64,000 nucleotides of DNA from JAGWBJ01 sp964291465 (GCA_964291465.2 OZ219941.1:131261-195260), one strand, 5' to 3'; shown: positions 25,457 through 34,042, counted from the stretch's first letter. Translations and numbers: made by a program. The notes: generated from the letters alone by a model not told the origin.

Positions 25457-26176
25457 GGAGGACGCCTCCTCGGAGGTGTTCTTTATGCCGGTCTCCAGCA
25501 CCCGTTCCAGGAACTCGGACTCGGGGACGGCGCCGACGAACTGAACCTGGGGCGCGACGCCGGCCAGCCGGCTGACCGTGCCCATCACCGTCTTGGGCAC
25601 TCCCCGTACGGCGTAGGTCTGGGCCAAGGCCGGGAACTCCTGGACCTCTATGACGTCGGAGGTTATGAACGGGTTCTCGATGGCGAATGCGTGGGCCAAC
25701 CTGGCCACACTGGGGCAGTACCCTCAATTGGGGGTGACGAACACCTGGATGTGGACTTCCTGGTTGACCTTCTTCAGCCGCTTTCTGGTGTCCATGGAGA
25801 GGGGGCTCACCCCCCTGGAGAGGGTCTTGATGTCCTCCACGATGGTGGAGAACTCGTACCCCATGGGTATGCCGTAGAACTTGAGCCTGGAGTCCCCGTT
25901 CTTTCCGATGACTATGGCGGGTATCCGCTCTATGCCGTACCGCTCCCTCTCCTCGGCCTGGCTGTAGAAGTCGTATATCTCCAGGTGGAGCTTGGGGGAC
26001 AGGGCCGTCAGCTCCTCCATCAGCTCCTGGGTCTGGGGGCAGTACTGGCACTCCCGGCCCGGGATGGTGAGCAGGGAGGAGCCCTGGCTGAAGAGCCGGA
26101 TGGTCACGTCGTCCTTCAGCTCCTTGCGGAGCTCCCTCTTCAGGCCGTCCCGGTCTTTGTCGGGGATCATGGGCAT
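25454..26176 (-). CDS. Two-domain glutaredoxin-like oxidoreductase with an in-frame UGA, candidate selenoprotein
   Basis: The frame reads 150 codons, then TGA (25726-25724), then 89 more codons to TAG. The translated halves join into one protein of the archaeal-type protein disulfide oxidoreductase family: two thioredoxin folds, the first with CQYC at residues 43-46 and cis-Pro in RIPAIVIG, the second with a cis-Pro in GVPKTVMG. At the second redox centre the family has FVTPxCxYCP; here it reads FVTPN-UGA-GYCP, so UGA replaces exactly the first active-site Cys (position 151) with Cys at 154. A hairpin of nine pairs with loop GGU begins 22 bases downstream, as bacterial SECIS elements do. The ATG at 26176 follows AGGTGA. 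A point mutation or sequence error is the alternative. Confidence 0.7.
25689..25726 (-). promoter_or_regulatory. SECIS-like hairpin immediately after the in-frame UGA
   Basis: Reading the minus strand after UGA (25726-25724), bases 25710-25702 pair with 25698-25689 (nine pairs, one bulged C at 25693). The apical loop is GGU at 25701-25699. The UGA-to-loop distance is 22 bases, within the 16-37 range of bacterial SECIS elements, and the loop starts with G. Confidence 0.5.
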
Positions 26177-26291
26177 GGGCTCACCTCGCGCCGCGACATC
26201 GGTCCAGCACAGTTTACAATGGATCGGGTCGCCGTTCCACCCCTTCAAGTGCCTGAGCCTAGATGGCTAGACACCCTATAACCAAACGGAG

Positions 26292-26320
26292 CAGACCCCC
26301 GGGTTGAGCCCAGGGGTCTG
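26292..26320 (-). terminator. Hairpin downstream of the AIPR gene
   Basis: CAGACCCC and GGGGTCTG form an 8-bp stem, with GGG/CCC stacking inside. It lies 69 bases after the AIPR stop. On the minus strand the sequence that follows is only moderately U-rich, so termination is likely but not certain. Confidence 0.45.
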
Positions 26321-26388
26321 TGTGTCTAACCAGTTTCCTGTAACGACTTCTTGTTCGACGTCTGACATTTTGCAATATCGGCCGTATC

Positions 26389-28302
26389 TTAGACCTCCTG
26401 CCCCAGGAGCGCGTTAGCAACAAGCCCCTTTCCTCCCGACATGTCAAAAGCGGCATTGTGTATGGCCAAGCCTTGCACTAGTAGAGGAGAATGGTTCTCA
26501 TTGCCCAAGTTGTCCGCCTTGAGAAATGCATTCATATCGCCGTTGTGAAGCGCCATAAAGGACTCTTCTACATAGGCGGAATTTTGACCTCCGGGTGTCA
26601 GATATTGGTCAATGAGACCCAACGCCCCTTGCCCCAATCGTTCGAGTTGCGGTTTGGTCTCGAGCGAAGAAAGTTTGATTATGGCATCCGTAAGGACGCT
26701 TGGGGTCACTGCTGCGTGTCGTAGTTCAGGAGTCAGCAGAATTACGTTGGCAAGCATCTTCATGACGACGTGATAAAACAAGAACCGAGACTGCCGTCTG
26801 CTAGGCACTTTAGAGTTGCGGCCAAATCCAATTCCATCAGCAAGACGCTTGACGTTGTATGCTGCATACAGGTCGCGTACTCCGAAGGGAGACTCCCTCT
26901 CTGATCGGGAGGTTATGAGGTTATATACAGATCCTCCTGGCAAGAATGGAGAGTTTGCCCGGAATGCGGTTCCAGGTGAAGCCAACCAACCAGCACCATA
27001 GACCTTGATCATGTCGAATGCGTTGACGTAATCGACGTAATGGGATTCCTCAGGGTGTTGCTTCTCGTAAGCTTTTCGAGATTCCGTACCGCCACGTTGA
27101 ATCTCCAAGAACATCTGGTATTCTTCCGCTATTCTGCGTTGCCACTCTCGGAAATTGCCTTGTAAAGCTATGAAGTCCTGCTCACGCACGGCGTTTTGCG
27201 AGTTGGTGAATCGAGTGATATTGATAATCTCCGCTTCTTCACTCCTTACGATTTTGGTCACGACGCCGCCCTTGCTGGCACGATCTTTCCAGTCGTCGTC
27301 CGTTGGGCTTACACCCGTACCGCCGGCATTTAGTTTGCCATCCAAGACTTGCCAAATGGTGCGAGTTGTTTGACAACCGTTCACAACGTAGGGGTCCTTC
27401 ATGGTTACGGTGTCGTCGGCAAGCGACCTAGAGTAGTCCGAAACTACTAAGGTTATTCCGTTATTGTACAAACCGAACTTTTCTGGGTTCTTGTGCAAGG
27501 TGTTCTCGATACGCTTGTTGATCTTCCTGCGGCTCCCCAAAAATTGGCGGACGTTCTTTTCGTAGAGCTGATCCAAGTTGCCGGTTTCTTCCCGAAACGA
27601 CTTGAGGAACTCAAATAGGTCGACTAAGGAAACCGTCCCTACTAGCAATCCAGAGTACTGCTCAACGAATTGGCCCCTAACAGAAACCGATAACGTAGAC
27701 GGCGCGATGCTCAACTTTTCCCAAATCGTCTGCAAGGACACTTCTTCAACATCAAAATTCTCAAAGACCTGCTCTCTCGCGTTGAGTTTTATAGCGTCGA
27801 GGGCTGGGCGACTTTCTTGGGGGATTGGGTCAGTAGTTGCAAAAATCAGCACGATGCGGTCAGAACTGGATGCCTGCGATCGAAACGTGTTCAGCTTCTT
27901 CAGCAGTTGCTGGCTGTCCGTTGAGAGACGCTCGCTTTGGCCCATCAAGGTATCAATGACTTTTTGACCCTCGGTTGCTATGGTGGCATAGCCCGCGAAT
28001 GCAGTGCCGTACTTGCTTTGAACTATGTACCAGGTGTCGCCTTCCTCTGAGTCACCATCTTGATTTCCGGGGTCTGCATCGGTGCGTTTGAGATAAGCGA
28101 TGTCGATGCCACCGTCGCCGGTGCCGTCGAGGATGAGGAAATCGTCGTCATCACTGGTAACGTCTAACCATTGGGAAATTAGCTTTGCAGCGAATCGTCG
28201 GCCTTTTGCTAAGGGCGACAGATCAATTTCTGTTAGGTCCCGCAGCCATTCTTCTCTGAACTGTTCGTACGTAATGGATCCAGGGTCGTCCATGAGGGTC
28301 AT
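26389..28302 (-). CDS. AIPR-family phage-resistance protein with an N-terminal nuclease-like domain
   Basis: The 637-residue protein has the AIPR (abortive infection phage resistance) domain, with landmarks FGLYNNGITLVV and YVVNGCQTTRTIW typical of that family. The first 120 residues contain DGTGDGGIDIAY and WYIVQSKYG, a D...QxK arrangement resembling the PD-(D/E)xK restriction nuclease core (Mrr-like). AIPR proteins occur as single-gene defence factors and within larger defence loci; the exact mechanism is not settled. The gene is visibly AT-richer than its surroundings and uses many A/T-ending codons, suggesting recent acquisition. The ATG at 28302 follows AGGTGA. No methylase or partner gene accompanies it. 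Confidence 0.82.
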   Translation of the reverse strand: MTLMDDPGSITYEQFREEWLRDLTEIDLSPLAKGRRFAAKLISQWLDVTSDDDDFLILDGTGDGGIDIAYLKRTDADPGNQDGDSEEGDTWYIVQSKYGTAFAGYATIATEGQKVIDTLMGQSERLSTDSQQLLKKLNTFRSQASSSDRIVLIFATTDPIPQESRPALDAIKLNAREQVFENFDVEEVSLQTIWEKLSIAPSTLSVSVRGQFVEQYSGLLVGTVSLVDLFEFLKSFREETGNLDQLYEKNVRQFLGSRRKINKRIENTLHKNPEKFGLYNNGITLVVSDYSRSLADDTVTMKDPYVVNGCQTTRTIWQVLDGKLNAGGTGVSPTDDDWKDRASKGGVVTKIVRSEEAEIINITRFTNSQNAVREQDFIALQGNFREWQRRIAEEYQMFLEIQRGGTESRKAYEKQHPEESHYVDYVNAFDMIKVYGAGWLASPGTAFRANSPFLPGGSVYNLITSRSERESPFGVRDLYAAYNVKRLADGIGFGRNSKVPSRRQSRFLFYHVVMKMLANVILLTPELRHAAVTPSVLTDAIIKLSSLETKPQLERLGQGALGLIDQYLTPGGQNSAYVEESFMALHNGDMNAFLKADNLGNENHSPLLVQGLAIHNAAFDMSGGKGLVANALLGQEV

Positions 28303-28499
28303 TTTGTCTCACCTCTTCAGGTCACGACATTGGAGTGGCTAAGTTTGTTCGGTTTGGTAGAATGGCTACGTGGCCTCATGTCGCCGCACAAAGTCAGACG
28401 CCGGCTGGCAAGCGTCCACGACGGTTCCGTTTGGTTATGGGATCTAGGGTATCTCGGCGCAAGCGTAGCACACTCCAAAAGCAAACGGAACCCTTCAAG

Positions 28500-28528
28500 T
28501 TGACACCCACTTGACGGTTTTGTAAAAT
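28500..28528 (+). promoter_or_regulatory. Strong sigma-70 type promoter for fmdB-dtd
   Basis: TTGACA (28500-28505), a 17-base spacer and TAAAAT (28523-28528) make a near-consensus promoter; +1 would be near 28535. Confidence 0.7.
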
Positions 28529-28537
28529 GAAACCCGC

Positions 28538-28564
28538 TTAGCAGTCCTTCCTGAGGACTGCTAA
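28538..28564 (+). promoter_or_regulatory. CIRCE-like perfect inverted repeat at the transcription start
   Basis: Arms TTAGCAGTCCT and AGGACTGCTAA (11 bases each) flank TCCTG. Total length is 27, as in CIRCE (TTAGCACTC-N9-GAGTGCTAA), and each arm differs from CIRCE at one symmetric base in its outer nine. It overlaps the predicted +1, the usual site for HrcA repression. It has no following T-run, so it is not a terminator. Confidence 0.55.
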
Positions 28565-28592
28565 TTGACGCCTTTGGCAAGGGGAGGTCACA

Positions 28593-28943
28593 TTGCCCCG
28601 CTACGAGTACGAGTGCGACGCTTGCGGACACAGGTTCGAGCTCCGGCAGGGGTTCGGGGCCGATAAGTTCACGGACTGCCCCCTCTGCAGCGGCCATTCC
28701 AGGCGGAAGTTTCACGCGGTCCCCATCATCTACAAGGGGACCGGCTTCTACACCACCGACTACGCCCACAAGAACTTCAGCGCGGTAGCCAAGAAGGAAG
28801 AGCAGGACGCCAAGGCCGAGGCCAAGGCCGAGAAGGAGCCATCCAAGGCGTCCAAGAACGGCTCCGACGGTGACAAGTCCGAGACCGGCAAGTCCAAGGA
28901 GAAGGCGGGCAAGGACAAGGCGGGGGCCGGCAAGGAGGCCTAG
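28593..28943 (+). CDS. FmdB-type zinc-ribbon protein with Lys-rich tail
   Basis: The 116-residue protein opens with the FmdB zinc ribbon: YECDACGHRFELRQ, then DCPLCSG (two CxxC pairs, residues 9-39). The rest is a Lys/Glu/Ala/Ser-rich tail of about 55 residues, probably disordered. FmdB-like putative regulatory proteins are widespread, but their role is unproven. A TTG start at 28593 fits best because GGAGG stands five bases upstream. The dtd gene begins five bases after its stop, and both lie downstream of the promoter and inverted repeat described at 28500-28564. Confidence 0.8.
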   Translation: MPRYEYECDACGHRFELRQGFGADKFTDCPLCSGHSRRKFHAVPIIYKGTGFYTTDYAHKNFSAVAKKEEQDAKAEAKAEKEPSKASKNGSDGDKSETGKSKEKAGKDKAGAGKEA

Positions 28944-28948
28944 CCCGG

Positions 28949-29413
28949 TTGCGGGCCCTCATCCAGCGGGTAACGCGGGCGTCGGTATCCGTGAATGGCG
29001 CGGAGATCGGGGCCGCAGGCCCGGGTCTCACGGTGATGCTGGGAGTGGCCAGGGAAGACGAGGAAGAGGACTCCCGCTACCTGGTCGACCGGATAGCCAA
29101 CCTCAGGATCTTCTCCGACGAGCAGAACAGGTTCAACCGCTCCGCCCTCGACGTGGGGGCGGAGCTTCTGGTTATAAGCCAGTTCACCCTGTACGCGGGC
29201 ACCCGCAAGGGCCGCAGGCCCGACTTTACCCAGGCGGCCGAGCCCCAGCGAGCCGAGCGGCTCTACGAGCTGACCGTGGACCTGCTACGGCAGAGAGGCC
29301 TCAGGGTGGAGACGGGGCGGTTCGGCGAGCACATGCTGGTGAGCCTGGAGAACGACGGGCCGGTGACCATCATGCTGGACAGCGCCGACCGGCTGCGGCC
29401 GCGCCGGGGCTAA
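28949..29413 (+). CDS. dtd: D-aminoacyl-tRNA deacylase
   Basis: Dtd removes D-amino acids (and Gly) mischarged on tRNA. The 154-residue protein has the family motifs SQFTLYA (residues 77-83, with the Thr of the active-site SQxxL loop) and NDGPVTIML near the C terminus (the cross-subunit GP motif). Length is standard at about 150. TTG at 28949 is the likely start, with GGAGG ten bases upstream inside the end of the zinc-ribbon gene, so the two are translationally close. The gene ends with a four-base overlap on the convergent DinB-like gene. Confidence 0.93.
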   Translation: MRALIQRVTRASVSVNGAEIGAAGPGLTVMLGVAREDEEEDSRYLVDRIANLRIFSDEQNRFNRSALDVGAELLVISQFTLYAGTRKGRRPDFTQAAEPQRAERLYELTVDLLRQRGLRVETGRFGEHMLVSLENDGPVTIMLDSADRLRPRRG

Positions 29414-29937
29414 CGGTGCCAGCCCATGCCCCTGTAGTAGCCCCGCAGGTACGCGATCTGGCCGCCGTGGGCCACAGCGTCCCACACCATCTGTCCCAGG
29501 GCGTTGGCGACGGTCCTGGGCTCGGGCACCGGCGGGATGACCCTGACCTCCGCCAGGTCCGCCTCCGTCGCGGAGGAGAGGTACTCGGCGGTGGCCGCAC
29601 GCACCGCCTGATGGTAGCCCAGCTGCACAGAGAGGTCGGGAGGGCTCCACGAGGCAACCTGCTCCATGGTCCATCCCACTCCCCGGTCGTCGGGGTCGTC
29701 GCCCATTCCGAACCTCTGGTGCCAGCCACCGGCGATCCATAGCTGGGGCTGGGACCGGAACCGGGTGGTCACAAAGGTGTCCACCACGCGGCTCATGTGC
29801 CACAGAATCCAGGCGATGGAGTTGCACTGCTCCGCCGGGATGCGGTTTATGGTCTCCTGGTCCAGGCCCTCCAAGGCGGAGTCCACCATGGCCCAGTTTC
29901 GCTGCAGGGTGCTGACCACCGATTCGGTCGGTGACAT
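29410..29937 (-). CDS. DinB-like (DinB_2) domain protein
   Basis: The 175-residue protein has the DinB-like four-helix fold with a His in HMSRVVDTFV and another in HGGQIAYLRGYYRGMGW, the metal-binding set of the DinB/YfiT superfamily. Such proteins are metal-dependent enzymes (for example thiol S-transferases) or are uncharacterised. The ATG at 29937 has GGAGG nine bases upstream. No partner gene is evident, and the substrate is unknown. Confidence 0.75.
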   Translation of the reverse strand: MSPTESVVSTLQRNWAMVDSALEGLDQETINRIPAEQCNSIAWILWHMSRVVDTFVTTRFRSQPQLWIAGGWHQRFGMGDDPDDRGVGWTMEQVASWSPPDLSVQLGYHQAVRAATAEYLSSATEADLAEVRVIPPVPEPRTVANALGQMVWDAVAHGGQIAYLRGYYRGMGWHR

Positions 29938-29987
29938 TTCGCTCTACCTCCTCACTATGGGAGATCCCGGTATATGGGAGCTCCCGG

Positions 29988-30842
29988 CTAGGAGAACTCC
30001 AGGTCCAGGCTGAGGTCCAGGGCCGTGGGCGAGTGGGTGAGGGCCCCGATGGAGATCAGGTCCACGCCGGTCTCCGCCACCGCCCGCACGGTATCCATGT
30101 CGATGCCTCCCGAGGCCTCCAGCACGGCGCGCCCGTCCACCAGCTTCACGGCCCGGGACATCTCCTCCGGGGACATGTTGTCCAGCAGGATGATGTGGGC
30201 GCCGGCCTCCAGCGCCTCCTCCAGCTCCTCCAGGTTGGTCACCTCCACCTCCACCTTGATGGTGTGAGGCGCCCGGGCCACGGCCCGCTCCACCGTCTCC
30301 CTGAGGCCCACGCCCCGGGACCTGCCGGCGGCGATGTGGTTGTCCTTGATCAGGATGCCGTCGGCCAGGTTCATGCGGTGGTTGGCCCCCCCGCCGGCGC
30401 GGACGGCGTACTTCTCCAGGTACCTGAGGCCCGGTACGGTCTTGCGGGTGTCGACGATCCTGGCCGGGAGGCCTCGGACCACGTCCACGTACCGGGAGGT
30501 GTCCGTGGCGATGCCGCTGAGGCGTTGCATGAAGTTGAGGGCCGGCCGCTCGGCCCGGAGGATGGCCGAGGCGCTGCCTTCGACCAGGGCCGCCGCGTCT
30601 CCCGACGAGAGGGGCGAGCCGTCCTCCAGCAGCGCCCGGGTCTCCAGGGAGGGGTCCACACGGCTGAATACGGCAAGGCCAAGCTCCACGCCAGCCAGCA
30701 CTCCCGTGGCCTTGGCCCGGATAATCCCCGTCCCCCGGAGGTCCGGGGGCACCAGGGCGTCGGTGGTGGGGTCGCTGAACGCCTGGTCCTCGGACAGGGC
30801 CTGGTCAATGAGACGTCGGACCTCGGGGGTGATGTGCAGCAC
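29988..30842 (-). CDS. nadC: Nicotinate-nucleotide pyrophosphorylase (carboxylating)
   Basis: NadC converts quinolinate and PRPP to nicotinate mononucleotide, CO2 and PPi. The protein has 284 residues (standard length). It contains DTRKTVPGLRYLEKYAV and GGGANHRMNLADGILIKDNH, the active-site blocks of the family, and ILLDNMSPEEM, EASGGI. The GTG at 30842 is the likely start, just behind the stop of the glyoxalase-like gene. NadA, the preceding enzyme, is encoded 620 bases upstream on the same strand; nadB is not in the window. Confidence 0.93.
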   Translation of the reverse strand: MLHITPEVRRLIDQALSEDQAFSDPTTDALVPPDLRGTGIIRAKATGVLAGVELGLAVFSRVDPSLETRALLEDGSPLSSGDAAALVEGSASAILRAERPALNFMQRLSGIATDTSRYVDVVRGLPARIVDTRKTVPGLRYLEKYAVRAGGGANHRMNLADGILIKDNHIAAGRSRGVGLRETVERAVARAPHTIKVEVEVTNLEELEEALEAGAHIILLDNMSPEEMSRAVKLVDGRAVLEASGGIDMDTVRAVAETGVDLISIGALTHSPTALDLSLDLEFS

Positions 30843-30844
30843 GT

Positions 30845-31321
30845 CTACGCGGCGTTGGCCGGGGCTGGCTCGTCGTCCAGCTTCCAGGGGAATCCGCCGC
30901 CCTCGAAGATCTGCTCCTGACGGGGCCACCGGTCCCTGGGGAGCTCGTAGTACACCTCGTTGCCGTTGCCGTCGGGGTCCTGGAAGTAGACGCCCAGGGA
31001 GACGCCGTGGTCCGCGATCCGGGTCTCCAGGCCCCTCTCCCTGATTCGGCCGTACAGCTCCTTCAGGTCCTGGAACGACTCCATCCGCCAGGCGATGTGG
31101 TTGAGGCCCACCCGGTTGGCGTCGGGCCCGGCGGCGTCGGGCCCGAGCTGAATGAGGGCGATCTCGTGGGACTGCTCCAGGTCCGCCGACATGAACACGG
31201 CGCGGCCCGGCCTGCGCTCGTAGACGTGGAGGCCCAGAAGGTCGCCGTAGAACTCCGCAGACCGCTCCGCGTCGCGCACGTACAGGTTCACGTGTCCCAG
31301 GTACTTGGGCTTGTAGGTCAT
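30845..31321 (-). CDS. Glyoxalase/VOC superfamily protein (extradiol dioxygenase-like)
   Basis: The 158-residue protein has the beta-alpha-beta-beta-beta repeats of the VOC fold: LGHVNLYVRDAERSAEFY at the start and GLNHIAWRM for the second module, with QDPDGNGNEVYYE holding a likely metal-ligand Glu. His residues in GHVNL and LNHIA could be the other ligands. It sits between nadA and nadC on the same strand, two bases from nadC, but no VOC step is known in NAD synthesis; co-transcription is the only link. Confidence 0.82.
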   Translation of the reverse strand: MTYKPKYLGHVNLYVRDAERSAEFYGDLLGLHVYERRPGRAVFMSADLEQSHEIALIQLGPDAAGPDANRVGLNHIAWRMESFQDLKELYGRIRERGLETRIADHGVSLGVYFQDPDGNGNEVYYELPRDRWPRQEQIFEGGGFPWKLDDEPAPANAA

Positions 31322-31464
31322 CTCTCTAACTCCCGCGACGCGTTATTGGGGCTGGCTATTCTCCCGGGGTGTGTCTGATGGAGCCGTCTTACAGCAGGTG
31401 GTAGATGTCCAGCTTTTCGGTCCGCCGGAAAGGGCGTTCACGCAGGACTCCCTTGGCGGCTCTC

Positions 31465-32670
31465 CTACACCACCTGGAGCATGCGCTCCAGGGCGACGCG
31501 GGAGTGGTGGCGGGTCTCGTCGTCCACCACGATCTGGTTTATGACGACGCCCTCGGCAAGCCCCTCCAGCACCCACAGCAGGTACGCCGGATGTATGCGG
31601 TACATGGTGGAGCAGGGGCACACCACCGGGTCCAGGCAGAACACCGTCTTGTCCGGGTTCTGTCTGGCCAGCCGGTTCACCAGGCTTATCTCGGTGCCCA
31701 CGCCCCACACGCTGCCCGCCGGGGCGTCGTTGATGACCTTGCGGATGACTTCGGTGGAGCCGTCCATGTCCGCGGCCTGCACCACCTCCATCGTGCACTC
31801 GGGGTGGGCGATGATCTTCACGTCGGGGAAGCGCTCCCTGGCGGCCTGGATCTGGCGGGTGGTGAAACGGGTGTGCACCGAGCAGTGGCCCTGCCACAGG
31901 ACGAGCTTCGCCTTCTCGAGGCGCTCGGGGGTGTTGCCCCCCAGGGGCTTGAAGGGGTTCCAGGTGACCATCTCCTCCAGCTTCAGCCCCAGCTTCAGGC
32001 CGGTGTTGCGGCCCAGGTGCTGGTCTGGCAGGAACAGGACCCGCGGGGAGCGCCGGTAGCTCCACTCCAGGGCCGCAACGGCGTTGGCCGAGGTGCATAT
32101 GATGCCCCCGTGCCTGCCGCACAGGGCCTTCAGCCCCGCTATGGTGTTCATGTATGCCATGGGGACGATCCCGTCGTCCCCCAGGAGGTCGGTCAGATCG
32201 TCCCAGGCGTCCAGCACGTCGTGCATGGGGGCCATGTCCGCCATGGAGCAGCCGGCCGCCAGGTTGGGCAGGATCACCTTCTGGTGGGGACCGCACAGCA
32301 CGCAGGCCGTCTCGGCCATGAAATGGACGCCGCAGAACACTATGTAGTCCGACTCGGGGTGGGAAGCCGCGTCCCGGGACAGCTTGAAGGAGTCGCCCTG
32401 GTAGTCGGCGTACTTGATTACCTCTTCACGCTGGTAGTGGTGCCCCAGGATGGTGACCTTGGACCCCAGCTCCCGCCGGACGCGCCCTATACGCAGGTCC
32501 AGCTCTTCGGCGCTCAGGTGCAGGTAGTCCGTGGGGATGCGCTGCCAGCGCACGTTGACCTTCAGCTCCTCCGCCAGCGCCTTGGCCTTCAGCTCGTCTT
32601 CCGGACGGCAGAAGGCGGAGTGCTCGATCTCCGTTATCGGCACGAAGGGCCGCTTAGCTCCGGTGACCAA
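31465..32670 (-). CDS. nadA: Quinolinate synthase
   Basis: NadA condenses iminoaspartate and dihydroxyacetone phosphate to quinolinate, using a [4Fe-4S] cluster. The 401-residue protein has LGHHYQREEVIKYAD, FCGVHFMAETA (first cluster Cys), CTSANAV and the LDPVVCPCSTM region near the C terminus carrying the last cysteine. It is a longer variant than the E. coli type (about 350), with an N-terminal extension of about 45 residues. TTG at 32670 appears to be the start, 12 bases after the miaB stop, so miaB-nadA may be one transcript. A short open stretch follows the stop (see rejected items). Confidence 0.92.
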   Translation of the reverse strand: MVTGAKRPFVPITEIEHSAFCRPEDELKAKALAEELKVNVRWQRIPTDYLHLSAEELDLRIGRVRRELGSKVTILGHHYQREEVIKYADYQGDSFKLSRDAASHPESDYIVFCGVHFMAETACVLCGPHQKVILPNLAAGCSMADMAPMHDVLDAWDDLTDLLGDDGIVPMAYMNTIAGLKALCGRHGGIICTSANAVAALEWSYRRSPRVLFLPDQHLGRNTGLKLGLKLEEMVTWNPFKPLGGNTPERLEKAKLVLWQGHCSVHTRFTTRQIQAARERFPDVKIIAHPECTMEVVQAADMDGSTEVIRKVINDAPAGSVWGVGTEISLVNRLARQNPDKTVFCLDPVVCPCSTMYRIHPAYLLWVLEGLAEGVVINQIVVDDETRHHSRVALERMLQVV

Positions 32671-32682
32671 GGCCCATTCCCC

Positions 32683-33975
32683 CTATGCCGGAGCTGCCAC
32701 GCCCGCCGGTACGCCCTGAAGCGACCATGGGCCGGTTTTGGTTATCTCGACCATCGCCAAGTCTCCCAGACGGTCCCTCTCATCCTCGAAGAAGACAAGC
32801 TTATCACTCTTGGTGCGTCCCTGCCACCTGCCCTTGTTGCGGCCGTCGACCAGGACCTCCACCGACCGGCCCAGCAGCTCGGCGTTCTTGCGTGCCAGTA
32901 TCTCCGCCTGGAGACGGTCCAGCTCCTTGAGGCGGTACGACTTCTCCTCGGCGGAGACGTCGTCTGGCATCCGGCGGGCCGCGATGGTCCCCGGGCGGGT
33001 GGAGTAGGCGGCCGCGTGCACCTTGTCGAACTCCACCTCCCGCACCACGTCGACGGTACGGCCGTACTGCTCCCGGGTCTCCCCCGGGAACCCGACGATC
33101 ACGTCGGTGCTGAGGGAGACCCCCGGGATGGCGGCGCGGATGCCGTGGACCAGGTCCAGGTACTCCTTCCGGGTGTAGCGGCGCCGCATCCGGGCAAGGA
33201 CCTCGTCGTCCCCCGCCTGGATGGGTATGTTTACGTGGTCGCATACCTTGTCCAGCGACGCGACGGCCTTGATTATGCGGGCGCTCATGAACATGGGGTG
33301 CGAGGTGAGGAAGCGCAGGCGCGCGAGACCGTCGATGGGGGCCAGCGCGTACAGCAGGTCGGCCAGGTCGGGGGCGCCGGGCAGGTCCTGGCCGTAGGCG
33401 TCCACCGTCTGCCCAAGCAGGGTCACCTCCCGCACGCCCCGTTGGACCAGAAGCTCCACCTCCCTCACCACCTCGTCCACGGGCCGGCTTGCCTGGCGGC
33501 CCCGGCGGTAGGGGATGATGCAGAAGGTGCACATCAGGTCACAGCCGTGAATGACGGGCACGTAGCTGGTCACCAACGGCCTCTCGGGGGCCAGGTTTCC
33601 CACGCACCCCTCCCAGTCCAGGCCCATCCGCTCGCCCAGCAGGTCCAGGAGCGGGCCGTACTGCTGGGGCCGCATGAACGCGTCCACGTGGGGGAACCGG
33701 GCCCGCAGGTCGTCGGTCTTGTGGTCCACCATGCAGCCCATGAGGGCCACGACCCGGCCCTCCCTGGCCTGCTTCAAAGGCTTCATCAGGCCCAGGGTGC
33801 CTACCACCTTGTCCTCGGCGCTCTGGCGGACGACACAGGAGTTGAGGACGATCACGTCGGCGTCCCGGGGCCTGTCCGCCGCCTCCAGGCCCAGGTGCTC
33901 CAGGGCCGTGGCGAGCCGCTGGGAGTCCGCCACGTTCATCTGGCAGCCGATGGTCCAAATATGGTAGGTGTTCAT
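32683..33975 (-). CDS. miaB: tRNA-2-methylthio-N6-dimethylallyladenosine synthase
   Basis: MiaB methylthiolates i6A37 of tRNAs reading UNN codons. The 430-residue protein shows the UPF0004 N-terminal cysteines (IGCQMN, LNSCVVR, MGCMV), the radical SAM CX3CX2C motif in GCDLMCTFCIIP, and a C-terminal TRAM segment that binds RNA (after about residue 360). The domain order and length are standard. The ATG at 33975 has no strong Shine-Dalgarno. MiaB and the later tilS/dtd genes make this a part of the chromosome enriched in tRNA quality functions. Confidence 0.92.
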   Translation of the reverse strand: MNTYHIWTIGCQMNVADSQRLATALEHLGLEAADRPRDADVIVLNSCVVRQSAEDKVVGTLGLMKPLKQAREGRVVALMGCMVDHKTDDLRARFPHVDAFMRPQQYGPLLDLLGERMGLDWEGCVGNLAPERPLVTSYVPVIHGCDLMCTFCIIPYRRGRQASRPVDEVVREVELLVQRGVREVTLLGQTVDAYGQDLPGAPDLADLLYALAPIDGLARLRFLTSHPMFMSARIIKAVASLDKVCDHVNIPIQAGDDEVLARMRRRYTRKEYLDLVHGIRAAIPGVSLSTDVIVGFPGETREQYGRTVDVVREVEFDKVHAAAYSTRPGTIAARRMPDDVSAEEKSYRLKELDRLQAEILARKNAELLGRSVEVLVDGRNKGRWQGRTKSDKLVFFEDERDRLGDLAMVEITKTGPWSLQGVPAGVAAPA

Positions 33976-34042
33976 ATGAGGAGCGATTGGCGAGGAGTGA
34001 CCCCTATTTTGTCACATTTCAACGTGGGTTGCTAGCTCTCGG

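Noticed and set aside
31340..31464. Coding sequence after nadA
   Set aside because: One frame reads a plausible basic peptide ending LDIYHLL, but it has no start or ribosome site and is only about 25 codons; it may be chance or the relic of a longer NadA C terminus.
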